Assembly (NCBI GenBank): GCA_910574185.1
Contig: CAJSZQ010000002.1
Span: 124,001-188,000 of the forward strand
DNA length: 64,000 nucleotides
Source of the DNA: Lachnospiraceae bacterium
GTDB lineage: Bacteria; Bacillota; Clostridia; Lachnospirales; Lachnospiraceae
Direction: 5' to 3'
Below, one piece after another: positions 43,205 through 52,750 of the stretch. Numbering within the stretch: position 1 is the first letter of the stretch; the number at the start of each line of letters is the position of its first letter. A program made the position numbers and the translations under genes. Below the pieces are notes generated by a model. That model searched no databases. It saw nothing but the letters and a program-made list of their open reading frames with translations, and had not been told where the DNA came from.

Positions 43205-45068
43205 AGGTAAGCTGATTATTTCCTTTTTTTCGGTATGTTTCCTGTTTTTACAAATTTCGATTTCTGCTTTGGCAGAAGAGGAAACTGGGGAAGAATTTAC
43301 GCAGAATGAAGTGTTAGTTCTGTATGAGACCGGATATGTTAGCGGTGGAGAAGTTGGAATATATGAGATTTCTGATGAAGTAGAGATTCTTTCCGAGTCT
43401 GAAGAAGAGACAATAGCGTTGGTAGAACTCCCTGACGATATGACAGTGGACGACGCCATTGAAGAATATGGAAAGGAAGCGGGGGTAATTGCGGTTACCC
43501 CCAATTATACGTTAGAGCTTTATGACAACACAGGAACAGGGCCAAATGACGAAGGAATGGGGCGGCAGCAGTATTTGGAGCAGATTAATGTATGGGAAGC
43601 ATGGAATTGTGTTTCTTCATTTCCCCATCAAAAGGTCAGAGTTGCGGTTCTTGATACCGGCGCAGATATCAATCACCCAGATTTGCAGAATATACTGAAT
43701 TTGGATATAAGCGGAGAAGTGTTAAAGGATGGAAGTCTGGGACCGTTAAAGGGCGACGATTATACGAATGGAGAATATATTGGAACAGGTGTCGGACATG
43801 GTACGCATGTCTGCGGCATTTTGGCGGCTGAAGCCAGTAATATGCAGGGCATTGCTGGAGTGGGAAGCTGCATAGATAATTCTGCGATTGAGCTGATGGT
43901 GGTAGATATTTTCTCTAATGTTAAAACAACAAGTATAGCTAATTTGATTGCTGGAATGGAATATGCGGCGAGTCAGGGAGCGAAGGTAATCAATTTGAGT
44001 CTTGGAATTGATTTGGATAAAATAGATGATACTATTTTAAGAGCAGAATGCAGCCGGCTTTATAATAATCAAATTACTCTGGTCTGCGCGGCTGGGAATG
44101 AGGGCAGATATGACGGAGGTCAGATTAGCGATGTACCCAGTGATTATAGCTCAACTATCGGCGTTATTTCGGTAAATGAGAACAATGTAAGGGCGGGATT
44201 TTCCAATTATGGGACAAGGAAGGATATCGCAGCGCCAGGTACGAGGATGTACAGCACCTTAAAGAACAGCTCATATGGATATAAGGAAGGAACATCCATG
44301 TCTACGCCTGTTGTATCGGCAACCGTAGCTATGATGTATTCCCTGAATCCTTCTTTAACCACCAGAGAGGTTAAAAGAATTATAAAAAATACTTCTTCGG
44401 CATTGCCAGGAGAGACACCGGGGGTTGGGTTGATTAACTGTGGGAAGGCAGTGACGACAGTGAATCATATGACTCAGGCAGGCCAGGAATCTGACATTAC
44501 ACTTCCGTTTAGCGATATAGAGAAAGGAACATGGCATTATGAGCCGGCCTGTTATGTCTATCAGCGAGGAATTATGACCGGAATGGATGAAGTTCATTTT
44601 AATCCGTCAGGCAGTGTTTCCAGAGCCCAATTTGCAGTAATTCTTCATCGTATGAATGGAGAAGGTTCGATGTCTTATTGGAACGCCTTTCCTGATATAG
44701 AAGCGGGAACCTGGTATACAGACGCTGTTTTGTGGGCAAATTCACAGGGGGTTGTGAAGGGATATGATAGCGGTATGTTTGGACCGTCAGACTATATCAC
44801 CCGCGAGCAGATGGCAACGATGCTGTATCGGTATGCTGAAAGGCAGGGATATGATGTAAGCGAGAAAGTCAGCTATAATTATTTTGCGGATGCGTCGAGA
44901 GTGAGCGGTTTTGCGTCAGACGCAATGCAGTGGGCAACGGGCACAGGAATTATAAGCGGAAAGGATTCAGGGACAAGAATTGATCCGCAGGGGAATACAG
45001 CGCGTATTGAATGTGCTATAATGATAGAGAGATTTGAAGAGAAATATGTTATACAGAGGGAGAACTGA
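43164..45068 (+). CDS. Secreted subtilisin-like serine protease (S8) with three SLH domains
   Basis: 634 residues. A signal segment lies at about 15-37 (LIISFFSVCFLFLQISISALA). A pro-region follows (about 40-120), then an S8 catalytic domain about 135-430: Asp164 (AVLDTGAD), His212 (GHGTHV), oxyanion Asn312 (AGNEG) and Ser378 (GTSMSTP). Three SLH domains end the protein (about 447-628). The start is uncertain: GTG 43164, GTG 43167 or ATG 43173, all inside the upstream reading frame, giving an overlap of 32-41 bases. AAAGGTG at 43151-43157 suits the GTGs best. It could process the neighbouring surface proteins (inference). Confidence 0.92.
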   Translation: MVEMKARIARAIYKGKLIISFFSVCFLFLQISISALAEEETGEEFTQNEVLVLYETGYVSGGEVGIYEISDEVEILSESEEETIALVELPDDMTVDDAIEEYGKEAGVIAVTPNYTLELYDNTGTGPNDEGMGRQQYLEQINVWEAWNCVSSFPHQKVRVAVLDTGADINHPDLQNILNLDISGEVLKDGSLGPLKGDDYTNGEYIGTGVGHGTHVCGILAAEASNMQGIAGVGSCIDNSAIELMVVDIFSNVKTTSIANLIAGMEYAASQGAKVINLSLGIDLDKIDDTILRAECSRLYNNQITLVCAAGNEGRYDGGQISDVPSDYSSTIGVISVNENNVRAGFSNYGTRKDIAAPGTRMYSTLKNSSYGYKEGTSMSTPVVSATVAMMYSLNPSLTTREVKRIIKNTSSALPGETPGVGLINCGKAVTTVNHMTQAGQESDITLPFSDIEKGTWHYEPACYVYQRGIMTGMDEVHFNPSGSVSRAQFAVILHRMNGEGSMSYWNAFPDIEAGTWYTDAVLWANSQGVVKGYDSGMFGPSDYITREQMATMLYRYAERQGYDVSEKVSYNYFADASRVSGFASDAMQWATGTGIISGKDSGTRIDPQGNTARIECAIMIERFEEKYVIQREN

Positions 45069-45070
45069 TT

Positions 45071-46006
45071 ATGGATAAAATAGCTGTTTTGATTCCCTGC
45101 TATAATGAGAGCAAAACAATAGAAAAAGTAGTAACAGATTTTGCGAGGGCGCTGCCCGAGGCTGTAATTTATGTGTATGACAACAATTCATCAGACGGAA
45201 CGGACCGGATAGCGAGGCAGGCCGGTGCAGTCGTGAGATATGAATATCAGCAGGGAAAAGGAAATGTTATCAGAAGGATGTTCCGGGAAATTGATGCGGA
45301 ATGCTATATTATGGCGGATGGAGACGATACCTATCCGGCGGAATTTGCACCGAAGATGGCGGAAAAAATATTGGAGAGACATGTGGACATGGTTGTAGGA
45401 GACAGGCTTTCCTCGACCTATTTTACAGAAAATAAACGGCCTTTCCACAATTTTGGTAATTCTCTGGTCAGAAAGAGTATCAATGTCTTGTTTCATACGG
45501 ATATTAAAGATATTATGACAGGGTATCGGGCATTCAGCTATCAGTTTGTAAAGAGTTTTCCTGTCTTATCGAAGGGATTTGAGATAGAGACGGAAATGAG
45601 CATTCATGCTGCTGATAAGAATATGTTTGTGGAGAATGTTGTGATTGATTACCGGGACAGGCCCCAGGGAAGCGAATCGAAGTTAAATACCTATTCCGAC
45701 GGGATGAAAGTGCTGCTCACGATTGCGAAGCTCTACAGAACCTATAAGCCGCTGGGATTTTTTGGAACACTGGCTTTTGCTTTAACCATGATTGCTGCAA
45801 TTCTGTTTGCGCCTATCGTTGTAACATTTGCCAAGACAGGGGAGGTTCCCAGATTCCCGACTCTTATCGGATGCGGATTCATTCTGATGTCGGCTATTCA
45901 GGCTTTCTTTTCTGGAATGATTCTTCAGACGATATCGCAGAAGAACAGGCAGGATTTTGAGATGGAGCTGCATAGAATAAGGGTACAATTTGATGAAATG
46001 AGATAA
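45071..46006 (+). CDS. Membrane glycosyltransferase family 2 (DPM1/GtrB-like)
   Basis: 311 residues. The catalytic domain (about 1-220) has VLIPCYNESKTI, VYDNNSSDGT and the MADGDDTYP DxD motif, ending with YRDRPQGSESKLNTYSDG. Two C-terminal membrane helices follow (about 225-250 and 262-290). This layout is typical of enzymes that load a sugar onto polyprenyl phosphate at the inner membrane face. It starts two bases after the protease stop, with GAGGGAGA as ribosome binding site, so the sugar enzyme and protease are co-translated. It may feed the GT-C-like membrane proteins at 33877 and 55646 (inference). Confidence 0.92.
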   Translation: MDKIAVLIPCYNESKTIEKVVTDFARALPEAVIYVYDNNSSDGTDRIARQAGAVVRYEYQQGKGNVIRRMFREIDAECYIMADGDDTYPAEFAPKMAEKILERHVDMVVGDRLSSTYFTENKRPFHNFGNSLVRKSINVLFHTDIKDIMTGYRAFSYQFVKSFPVLSKGFEIETEMSIHAADKNMFVENVVIDYRDRPQGSESKLNTYSDGMKVLLTIAKLYRTYKPLGFFGTLAFALTMIAAILFAPIVVTFAKTGEVPRFPTLIGCGFILMSAIQAFFSGMILQTISQKNRQDFEMELHRIRVQFDEMR

Positions 46007-46096
46007 TTGAAAAAACAGTCTATGGAAGAGTTTTGTTTTTGGGATTAAGGAATAATTATAGTAATTATTTAGAAAAAGATACAGATGGTAGTAAAT

Positions 46097-46137
46097 AAAA
46101 ACACATCCGCCGCTTAGCAGTGGATGTGTTTTATTAT
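46097..46137 (+). terminator. Terminator after the membrane glycosyltransferase gene
   Basis: An 11-bp stem, AAAACACATCC at 46098-46108 and GGATGTGTTTT at 46122-46132, is followed by ATTATG. The A-rich left side also makes it a good terminator on the minus strand for the convergent SLH gene. Confidence 0.75.
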
Positions 46138-46149
46138 GTGTAGTTTACA

Positions 46150-46174
46150 CTTACATAAAAAATGTTTTATGTAA
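46150..46174 (-). terminator. Second hairpin in the convergent gap
   Basis: CTTACATAAAA at 46150-46160 pairs perfectly with TTTTATGTAAG at 46164-46174. It lies nearer to the minus-strand SLH gene and may end that transcript together with the hairpin at 46097. Confidence 0.5.
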
Positions 46175-46216
46175 GAAAAAGAGATGCCCGCTTTTTATTG
46201 GCGTTTCCTTTTAAAC

Positions 46217-47518
46217 TTATCCTACAAACTGGATAGTACCTGATACGATGCCATATGCATTGTCCCAATCCTGTTCGTCAGAAAGTCCTGTAATGCTGCC
46301 GTCAATTACGATTGCCCTATCAGAGTTAAATCGACTGTCATCGGAATATATGCCAGGATTCGAGTCAAAGTTGTGCGTTCCCCATGTTTTATCTGACTGG
46401 TATACGCCCTTTCCTTTTAAAGAGATGTTAGAAAATTCTGCGTGAACAGAGTCTCCATTTTTGCGTCCGGATCCTTCCACACGAAGAGCCAGTTCCTGAC
46501 CTGCGAGTTCTGTATTTATTCCGCTTCCTACACATACGCCATTTACATATACATCGAATGCGCCGTCTTCCTGAACTGTAAGCATAAGATGATATGTATT
46601 ATCTCGAAATGCATAGCCTGTTCTGATATACTCTTGTCCACCCTGATCGTTTGAGTGCACATTCTCAATTAAAAACGTCGTTTTATCTGTATAGGGAGGT
46701 TCGCCCCACTGATCGTACTGAATTCCGAAGCTAACGGCGCTTGTTGGGGTACATGCAACCAGTTTTGCATGATATCCGGTACCGGAACCTGTCAGTCTTA
46801 CATCCGCTTCAATCGTATACTGGGAATTTGTATTTGAAATATTAGATGCTTCTTCCCGTTCCGTATAGGAGACAAAACGCTGTAAAATAGTAGCGGTCTG
46901 CGCACGATTTGCAAATCCGGTAGGATGAATGTATCCCTGGTCTCCGCGAATTAATCCGGCTCCCAGCGCATACTGAACACCTTCGCGGGCAAATGGCGAT
47001 ACACTGCCGCCGTCCGGCCATGCATCCGGTTCTCCGTTCGCTGATGTGTCGCTGCTTGTCATGTTTTTCGCATAGCGATACAGAATAGTAGCTGCCTGCT
47101 CTCTGGTAACTTTATCAGTTGGTCCAAAACTTCCGTCTTCATAACCTGTCATTACGCCTGTACTGTGGGCCCATGTAACAGGAATACTATAAAACCAGCC
47201 GTTTTCCACATCTGTGTAGATACCGTCTTCAAAGTTTTGTTCCCATTGCGCCCTTTCATCTTCGGGAACTGCCATACGGTACAGGATTGTAATAAACTGT
47301 CCCCGTTCCAGAATATCATCAGGACCAAAAGTGCCGTCTTCATATCCGGTTATAAGCCCGGCGTCAGACGCCCAGTTTACCGTATCATAATACCATGCTT
47401 CTGGTCCTACATCCGGAAAAGAAGCAGCTAATGAAGTGCTGCCAATTCCTCCGCATATGCCTGTAAGCAGGGTTAGAAACAATACGATTCCAACTGCTTT
47501 TTTCAGTCTTTTTTTCAT
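46217..47518 (-). CDS. Secreted protein with three N-terminal SLH domains and a concanavalin-like C-terminal domain
   Basis: 433 residues. Signal peptide about 1-32 (GIVLFLTLLTGICGG then STSLAA). Here the SLH domains come first (about 33-215: FPDVGPEAWYYDTV, YTDVENGWFYSIPV, WPDGGSVSPFAREG), the reverse of the plus-strand SLH genes. Residues about 225-430 form a beta-sandwich of the LamG/concanavalin kind (YTIEADVRLTGSGTGYHAKL, YHLMLTVQEDGAFDVYVNG). It probably binds a glycan. The gene is convergent to the rest of the island. The start has AAGGAGAG upstream. Confidence 0.88.
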   Translation of the reverse strand: MKKRLKKAVGIVLFLTLLTGICGGIGSTSLAASFPDVGPEAWYYDTVNWASDAGLITGYEDGTFGPDDILERGQFITILYRMAVPEDERAQWEQNFEDGIYTDVENGWFYSIPVTWAHSTGVMTGYEDGSFGPTDKVTREQAATILYRYAKNMTSSDTSANGEPDAWPDGGSVSPFAREGVQYALGAGLIRGDQGYIHPTGFANRAQTATILQRFVSYTEREEASNISNTNSQYTIEADVRLTGSGTGYHAKLVACTPTSAVSFGIQYDQWGEPPYTDKTTFLIENVHSNDQGGQEYIRTGYAFRDNTYHLMLTVQEDGAFDVYVNGVCVGSGINTELAGQELALRVEGSGRKNGDSVHAEFSNISLKGKGVYQSDKTWGTHNFDSNPGIYSDDSRFNSDRAIVIDGSITGLSDEQDWDNAYGIVSGTIQFVG

Positions 47519-47555
47519 AAATAATCTCTCCTTTCCAAATTATAGACTCCAAACA

Positions 47556-47584
47556 ATTATATCATATAGAAATTTACTGTGCAA
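47556..47584 (-). promoter_or_regulatory. Promoter of the SLH-lectin gene
   Basis: On the minus strand TTGCAC (47584-47579) and TATAAT (47561-47556) are separated by 17 bases, about 40 bases before the start codon. Confidence 0.7.
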
Positions 47585-47624
47585 TTGAAATATTACCCTA
47601 TTCCCAGCAGAGTAAACTGTAATA

Positions 47625-47864
47625 GTTACTGTTCGCACGCCGCCTGCCGGACGCAGGTTGAATTCAGGAGCATGTCTCTAAGCAGACGGAGTAACATTCC
47701 ATTGGACTATCAGCTAACGCAGACTAAGCCGCTCAGGAAAGCCTTCGCGTCTAAGCCTGCATAAGCTGCTATTTCAATTCCATGAAAAACACTCCTGAAT
47801 TGTCTGCTTTGAGACATGCTCCTGATTCAACCCGATGTTTACCAAATGACCTGTGAACTGTAAC
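47625..47864. repeat. Palindromic interspersed element, copy C
   Basis: 240 bases, from GTTACTGTTCGCACG to GTGAACTGTAAC. The inner arms are GAATTCAGGAGCATGTCTCT and the complement ending at about 47829. It lies directly after the promoter of the SLH-lectin gene and before the ABC exporter, at the right-hand border of the surface island. Confidence 0.9.
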
Positions 47865-47975
47865 TGATTCGGGAGCTTACGCGGAAATTAATGTGTTGTA
47901 CTATTGATGTTAACACAATAAAATGTTATAATGCGAAAATAAGTTTATGTTATTGAGGAGACTTTGGGAGGTATT

Positions 47976-48752
47976 ATGTCAGTTTATATACAGAATTTTA
48001 TGAAGTTCAGACCGCTTCTTAACGAACTGGTTTCCAGAGATGTAAAGATCAAGTACCGCAGGTCGGTGCTTGGAGTTTTGTGGACTTTGTTGAATCCCCT
48101 TATGATGATGATTATTCTATCGGTTGTATTTTCGAATCTGTTTAAATTTGATATTGAGAATTTCCCATTATATCTGCTTAGCGGTCAGATTATCTTTAAT
48201 TTTTATAATGACGCTACGTCGAATGCTATGTCGGCTGTTATTGGCAATGCTGCTTTGATTAAGAAGGTATATGTGCCGAAATATCTGTTTGTTATTTCAA
48301 GAGTGTTTTCCAGTTTTATAAATTTGCTGGCATCATTTACAGCTTTGATGCTGGTTATGATTGCTACCAGGGCGGAACTGCACTGGACGGTTTTATTATC
48401 GGTTATTCCACTTGCACTTTTAGTGGCGCTGTCACTGGGGATTGGATTGGCTCTGGCGGCTCTGACAGTAAAGTTCAGAGATATTATGCATCTATATTCG
48501 GTATTTGTTACCGCGCTTATGTATTTAACGCCGGTGATTTACCCTATGTCTATTCTGCCGGGTTGGTTGTACAAGATTGTAATGCTGAATCCTCTGACCA
48601 ATATACTGACGATGTTCCGGAGCGTTATGTTTAATAATACGGTGTTTGGTATGGGAGATTTGATTCTTGCAGTGATAGAGACTGCGGTTTTTCTGGCGGC
48701 AGGTCTGTATATTTTTTACAAGAATCAGGATGAATTTATTTTGAACATTTAG
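47976..48752 (+). CDS. Polysaccharide ABC exporter, membrane subunit (Wzm/TagG type)
   Basis: About 258 residues, ABC-2 type. The N-terminal amphipathic part has the family motif VSRDVKIKYRRSVLGVLWTLLNPL; six membrane helices follow, with YLTPVIYPMSILPGW before the last pair and LNPLTNILTMFRSVMF after it. It pairs with the next gene product to export a lipid-linked polysaccharide. The start ATG 47976 has GGGAGGT upstream. The copy C repeat lies directly upstream. Confidence 0.93.
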   Translation: MSVYIQNFMKFRPLLNELVSRDVKIKYRRSVLGVLWTLLNPLMMMIILSVVFSNLFKFDIENFPLYLLSGQIIFNFYNDATSNAMSAVIGNAALIKKVYVPKYLFVISRVFSSFINLLASFTALMLVMIATRAELHWTVLLSVIPLALLVALSLGIGLALAALTVKFRDIMHLYSVFVTALMYLTPVIYPMSILPGWLYKIVMLNPLTNILTMFRSVMFNNTVFGMGDLILAVIETAVFLAAGLYIFYKNQDEFILNI

Positions 48753-48761
48753 GAGCATGTA

Positions 48762-49496
48762 ATGGAGAATGAAGTAATCATAAAAGTTGAGCATGTATCA
48801 ATGAAGTTTAATCTTGCTACAGAGAAGTTTGATAGTTTTAAGGAATACGTAATTCGTAGTATTAAAAAACAGATATCATATAACGAATTCTGGGCGCTTA
48901 AAGATGTTTCCTTTGAAGTCAAAAAAGGAGATTCTTTGGGGTTAATCGGTTTGAACGGCAGCGGAAAAAGTACGATGCTCAAGACAATTGCGGGGGTATT
49001 GAAGCCCACCAAAGGAAGCGTCACTGTATATGGAACGGTAGCTCCGCTTATTGAGCTTGGAGCAGGGTTTGATTTTGATTTGACGGCGAGGGAGAATATT
49101 TATCTGAACGGCGCTATCTTAGGCTATTCAAGAGAGATGATGCGGGAATATTATGAGGATATCGTTGATTTTTCCGAGTTGAGGGAGTTTATGGATGTTC
49201 CTGTTAAGAATTTTTCTTCCGGTATGGTGTCAAGACTGGCTTTTGCGATTGCTACAATCGGAACTCCTGATATTCTGATTGTGGACGAGGTTCTGTCTGT
49301 AGGTGATTTTCGTTTTCAGGAAAAGTGTCATGCAAGAATCAGGAGGATGATGGAGCATGGGACGACAATTTTGTTTGTTTCGCATAGCATTGATCAGGTT
49401 AAGTCTATTTGCAATAAGATTATCTGGCTTGAAAGAGGCAGTATGAAGCGTTTTGGAGATGCGGAACCTATTTGCAAAGAATACAGCGAATCATAG
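48762..49496 (+). CDS. Polysaccharide ABC exporter, ATPase subunit (Wzt/TagH type)
   Basis: A 244-residue ATPase with Walker A GLNGSGKST, signature FSSGMVSRLAF, Walker B ILIVDEVLSVGD and switch His in FVSHS. The N-terminal YSxxF-like insert (IKKQISYNEFWALKDVSFEV) is typical of exporters of O-antigen, teichoic acid and wall polysaccharide. There is no C-terminal carbohydrate-binding extension as in some Wzt proteins, so export probably does not depend on a chain-end modification. It starts nine bases after the membrane subunit gene. Confidence 0.94.
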   Translation: MENEVIIKVEHVSMKFNLATEKFDSFKEYVIRSIKKQISYNEFWALKDVSFEVKKGDSLGLIGLNGSGKSTMLKTIAGVLKPTKGSVTVYGTVAPLIELGAGFDFDLTARENIYLNGAILGYSREMMREYYEDIVDFSELREFMDVPVKNFSSGMVSRLAFAIATIGTPDILIVDEVLSVGDFRFQEKCHARIRRMMEHGTTILFVSHSIDQVKSICNKIIWLERGSMKRFGDAEPICKEYSES

Positions 49497-49522
49497 AATC
49501 TTAGTTTAAAGAAGGAAGCAAG

Positions 49523-50125
49523 ATGAAGAAAGTAAAGACAATCATAGGAATTATAGTTGTGTTGATAGCTGCTTTTTTTTATGCGCATATCGCAAAAGCA
49601 AATGAGATATACGACAGAAGTGTGGATAGCAGTGAGTATATTGGTACGGGAGTTTTTGAGGAAATTATTGAGCAGGAGTTTGTCTGTAAAGAAGATACTC
49701 TGGATGGGATTTCTGCAAAATGTCAACTTCAGGGAGACGCTGCCGGTATGTCTGTGAATCTGGCGTTGATTGATAATAAGACCGGGAATATTGCAGCTGA
49801 AAGCAGCCTGCGGGCTGAAGACATAAAAAACAGTAAGTTTAATCTCTTTTCATTTCCAACAGTTGAGAACTGCAGAGGGAATTCCTATACGGTTCGTTTT
49901 GAAAGCAAGGATGAGATTCTGGAGGAAAGCAAAGGGATTGGTCTGGTGTATCAGCCGGAAACGATGAAAGATACGAAATTAGAAATTGGAAGCAGAGAAA
50001 CGGAAGGTACGCTGATTATCAAGGCGGTTACGAACCGGTTTGACTTGGAGACCTATTGTGTGCTGCTTATTTTTATTATTTATATCTTTATTTTTATCAA
50101 ATTTCTTTACAAATTATTTAAGTAG
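49523..50125 (+). CDS. Membrane protein with two terminal helices and an extracellular beta domain, unknown function
   Basis: 200 residues. One membrane helix lies at each end: about 5-25 (IIGIIVVLIAAFFYAHIA) and about 178-197 (CVLLIFIIYIFIFIKFLY). The 150 residues between them are beta-rich and presumably face outside (FEEIIEQEFVCKEDTLDGIS, GNSYTVRFESKDE). I recognise no family. It lies between the exporter and a glycosyltransferase, and in Firmicutes wall-polysaccharide loci similar proteins with this layout sit beside GT-C enzymes. A role in polymer export or attachment is a guess. Confidence 0.75.
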   Translation: MKKVKTIIGIIVVLIAAFFYAHIAKANEIYDRSVDSSEYIGTGVFEEIIEQEFVCKEDTLDGISAKCQLQGDAAGMSVNLALIDNKTGNIAAESSLRAEDIKNSKFNLFSFPTVENCRGNSYTVRFESKDEILEESKGIGLVYQPETMKDTKLEIGSRETEGTLIIKAVTNRFDLETYCVLLIFIIYIFIFIKFLYKLFK

Positions 50126-50135
50126 GGGGAAGAAT

Positions 50136-52622
50136 ATGGGAATCAGATATCATATTGATGAAGTGAAATACCGTATTAAGCCGGGCGAGCGGTATATACG
50201 TGTGAACGGCTGGGGATTTGGTACCAGGGGAGGAGAGATTCGCTGTGCGGCGGTTCTGAATGGAAAGAAGGCGGATGGCGTCCTGGAGAAAATTTGCAGA
50301 GAGGATGTTGTTTTAAAGTACCGGAAGTATCATGTGGACGATAAGAACGGTTTTTGCCTGAAACTATATCTGGAAGGAGGCGAGATACCGGAGAGCTTCC
50401 AGCTCTATCTGCTGAATGGGAAGGAGCGAAAGCTTGCCGTTAACTTGAATCAGAAGGGTATCGTACAGGCAACGGATTCAAGTACGATGTCCTACAGGAT
50501 TGACGGAATCAGACTGGATGATAGGAAGGTGTATGTCAGCGGATGGATTGCATCGGTAAAAGGTAACGACGCGGTACAGATTGACGTTCTGAATCAGGAT
50601 GACAGGAAAGTAGACGCCAGAATACAGAAAGAGGCCAGAGCGGATTTGATTGAAGCGCGGCTTGTAAAAGAGAAGGATAAATACTGTGGTTTCAAGCTGG
50701 AATTTTTCAGGAGCGACGGAAGGGATTTTCGTCTGGTTTTTTCCGATGGGCTAAGAAGGAAATATATCAGGCTTAATCTTGAAGAAGTGTGGAGGAAACA
50801 GAAGATTCGCTCAAAGACCGGATTCGCGAGGGAAGCGTTGAAGCATGTGAAGCCGAGCGCCGCTCATGAGATTCTGTCTTATGTGAAGGAGAATGGAGTT
50901 CATGGCCTGAAGGAATACATCGTTATGCGTGTGAATACTTCGGGTAAGCCATATAAGGTCTGGTTTAAAGAGAACATGCCCTCTGAGAAGGAGTTGCAGG
51001 AACAGAGGGATACGGTATTTGACAGGCAGCCGAAGATTAGTCTTATTGTGCCGACTTATAAGACGCCGGTACATCATTTGCAGGAGATGATTGAGTCCGT
51101 CCGGGCACAGTCCTATCCGAACTGGGAGTTGTGTGTCGCGGACGGAAGCGAAGGCGACCCGGCGGTTGAAGCCGAGCTTAAGAGATATCATATGCTGGAT
51201 GAAAGAATCAGGTATAAGATTCTGGAGAAGAATTTCGGAATCGCCGGGAATACGAACGGAGCTTTAGAGCTTGCATCGGGAGAATATATCGGGTTGTTTG
51301 ACCACGATGATATTCTGGCTCCGAATGCGTTATATGAAGTTGTGAAGTCTCTACAGGAAGATGATTATGATATTATTTATACAGATGAAGATAAGGTGAC
51401 AGATGAGGAAAAGGAGCATATTGACCCGAATTTTAAGCCGGATTTCAGTATTGATTTGTTCCGCTCGCATAACTATATTACCCATTTCTTTGTGGTGAAG
51501 GCTGAAATTATGGAGCAGGTCGGAGGTTTCCGAAGTGAATATGACGGCTCGCAGGATTATGATTTGATGTTCCGATGCATTGAGATTTCAAAGAAAATTA
51601 AGCATATTCCGATGATTTTGTATCATTGGAGAATCCATATGAATTCCGTCGCAGGCAATCCGGAAAGTAAGATGTACGCCTATGAGGCAGGAAAGAAAGC
51701 TATCGAGGCTCATCTGGAGAGAATGCACATCGACGCGACTGTGGAACATCTGGGATTATGGGGGATGTATCATGTAAAGTATGCTACGCCTGGGAATCCA
51801 TTGATATCTGTTATTATTGCAAATAAGGACCATGCGGAGGATTTGGATACCTGTATCAAATCGTTGTTTGAGAAGAGCAGTTACACGAATTTTGAAGTCA
51901 TTATTGTTGAGAATAACAGTGAAGAGGCGGAAACTTTTGAATATTATGAGCGAATCAAAGCAGAACATGAACAGGTAAAGGTTGTTGTGTGGGAAGGAGG
52001 ATTTAATTATTCTGCGATTAACAATTATGGGGTTCGGTATGCGAAGGGAGAATATCTTCTGTTCCTGAATAATGATACGGAGTTAATTGCGCCGGAATCT
52101 ATGGAAGAGATGTTAGGATGCTGTATGAGAGAGGATGTGGGCGCTGTGGGAGCGAAGCTACTCTATGGCGACGATACGGTTCAGCATGCGGGCGTGGTGG
52201 TAGGATTCGGCAATTATGCGGGTCATGTGAATACGGGAATCGGCAGAGACGATTACGGTTATATGGTACGAGCCAGAATCAACTGTAATTACAGCGCGGT
52301 GACCGCGGCATGTATGATGACGAAGAAATCCTTGTTTGAGAAGGTCGGAGGATTTGACGAACAGTTTGTGGTGGCTTGCAATGATGTGGATTATTGTCTG
52401 AAGCTGAGAGAACTTAGAAAGATGATAGTCTTTAACGCCTTTTCAGAATGGTATCACTATGAGTCCAAATCCAGAGGATATGAGGATACGGAAGAGAAGT
52501 TAAAACGGTTTGAGGGAGAAATAGATAAATTTCAGATTAAATGGAAAAGGATTCTGGAAGAGGGAGATCCTTTCTATAACAAGAATTTCCCTGTTACAAG
52601 GGCGCCGTTTACTTTGGGGTGA
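50136..52622 (+). CDS. Two-domain glycosyltransferase (tandem GT2) with N-terminal beta domain
   Basis: 828 residues. Residues about 1-210 are a beta-rich region with two similar halves (YHIDEVKYRIKPGERYIRVN and YRIDGIRLDDRKVYVSGWIA). First GT2 domain about 300-540: ISLIVPTYKTPVHHL, FDHDDIL, GSQDYDLMFR. Second GT2 domain about 565-815: ISVIIANKDHAEDL, VENNSEE, FLNNDTEL, CNDVDYC. Two active centres suggest the enzyme adds two linkages, as in rhamnan-type synthases. ATG 50136 has GGGGGAAG upstream and overlaps nothing. A close relative starts at 62480. Confidence 0.92.
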   Translation: MGIRYHIDEVKYRIKPGERYIRVNGWGFGTRGGEIRCAAVLNGKKADGVLEKICREDVVLKYRKYHVDDKNGFCLKLYLEGGEIPESFQLYLLNGKERKLAVNLNQKGIVQATDSSTMSYRIDGIRLDDRKVYVSGWIASVKGNDAVQIDVLNQDDRKVDARIQKEARADLIEARLVKEKDKYCGFKLEFFRSDGRDFRLVFSDGLRRKYIRLNLEEVWRKQKIRSKTGFAREALKHVKPSAAHEILSYVKENGVHGLKEYIVMRVNTSGKPYKVWFKENMPSEKELQEQRDTVFDRQPKISLIVPTYKTPVHHLQEMIESVRAQSYPNWELCVADGSEGDPAVEAELKRYHMLDERIRYKILEKNFGIAGNTNGALELASGEYIGLFDHDDILAPNALYEVVKSLQEDDYDIIYTDEDKVTDEEKEHIDPNFKPDFSIDLFRSHNYITHFFVVKAEIMEQVGGFRSEYDGSQDYDLMFRCIEISKKIKHIPMILYHWRIHMNSVAGNPESKMYAYEAGKKAIEAHLERMHIDATVEHLGLWGMYHVKYATPGNPLISVIIANKDHAEDLDTCIKSLFEKSSYTNFEVIIVENNSEEAETFEYYERIKAEHEQVKVVVWEGGFNYSAINNYGVRYAKGEYLLFLNNDTELIAPESMEEMLGCCMREDVGAVGAKLLYGDDTVQHAGVVVGFGNYAGHVNTGIGRDDYGYMVRARINCNYSAVTAACMMTKKSLFEKVGGFDEQFVVACNDVDYCLKLRELRKMIVFNAFSEWYHYESKSRGYEDTEEKLKRFEGEIDKFQIKWKRILEEGDPFYNKNFPVTRAPFTLG

Positions 52623-52750
52623 GATTAGTTATTGTTTAGATTATGAGCTGGAATTTACGGTAAATTTTGTGAGAATGAACACAGCGAATCATAAATATTC
52701 GTTGCACAGGAATCAATGATAAGTTCTATGAGTAAGCAGGAGGGAATGAG

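Noticed and set aside
41564..45068. A single lysozyme-protease fusion broken by a frameshift
   Set aside because: The second frame has its own signal peptide and pro-region, and both parts carry complete SLH triplets, so these are two overlapping genes.
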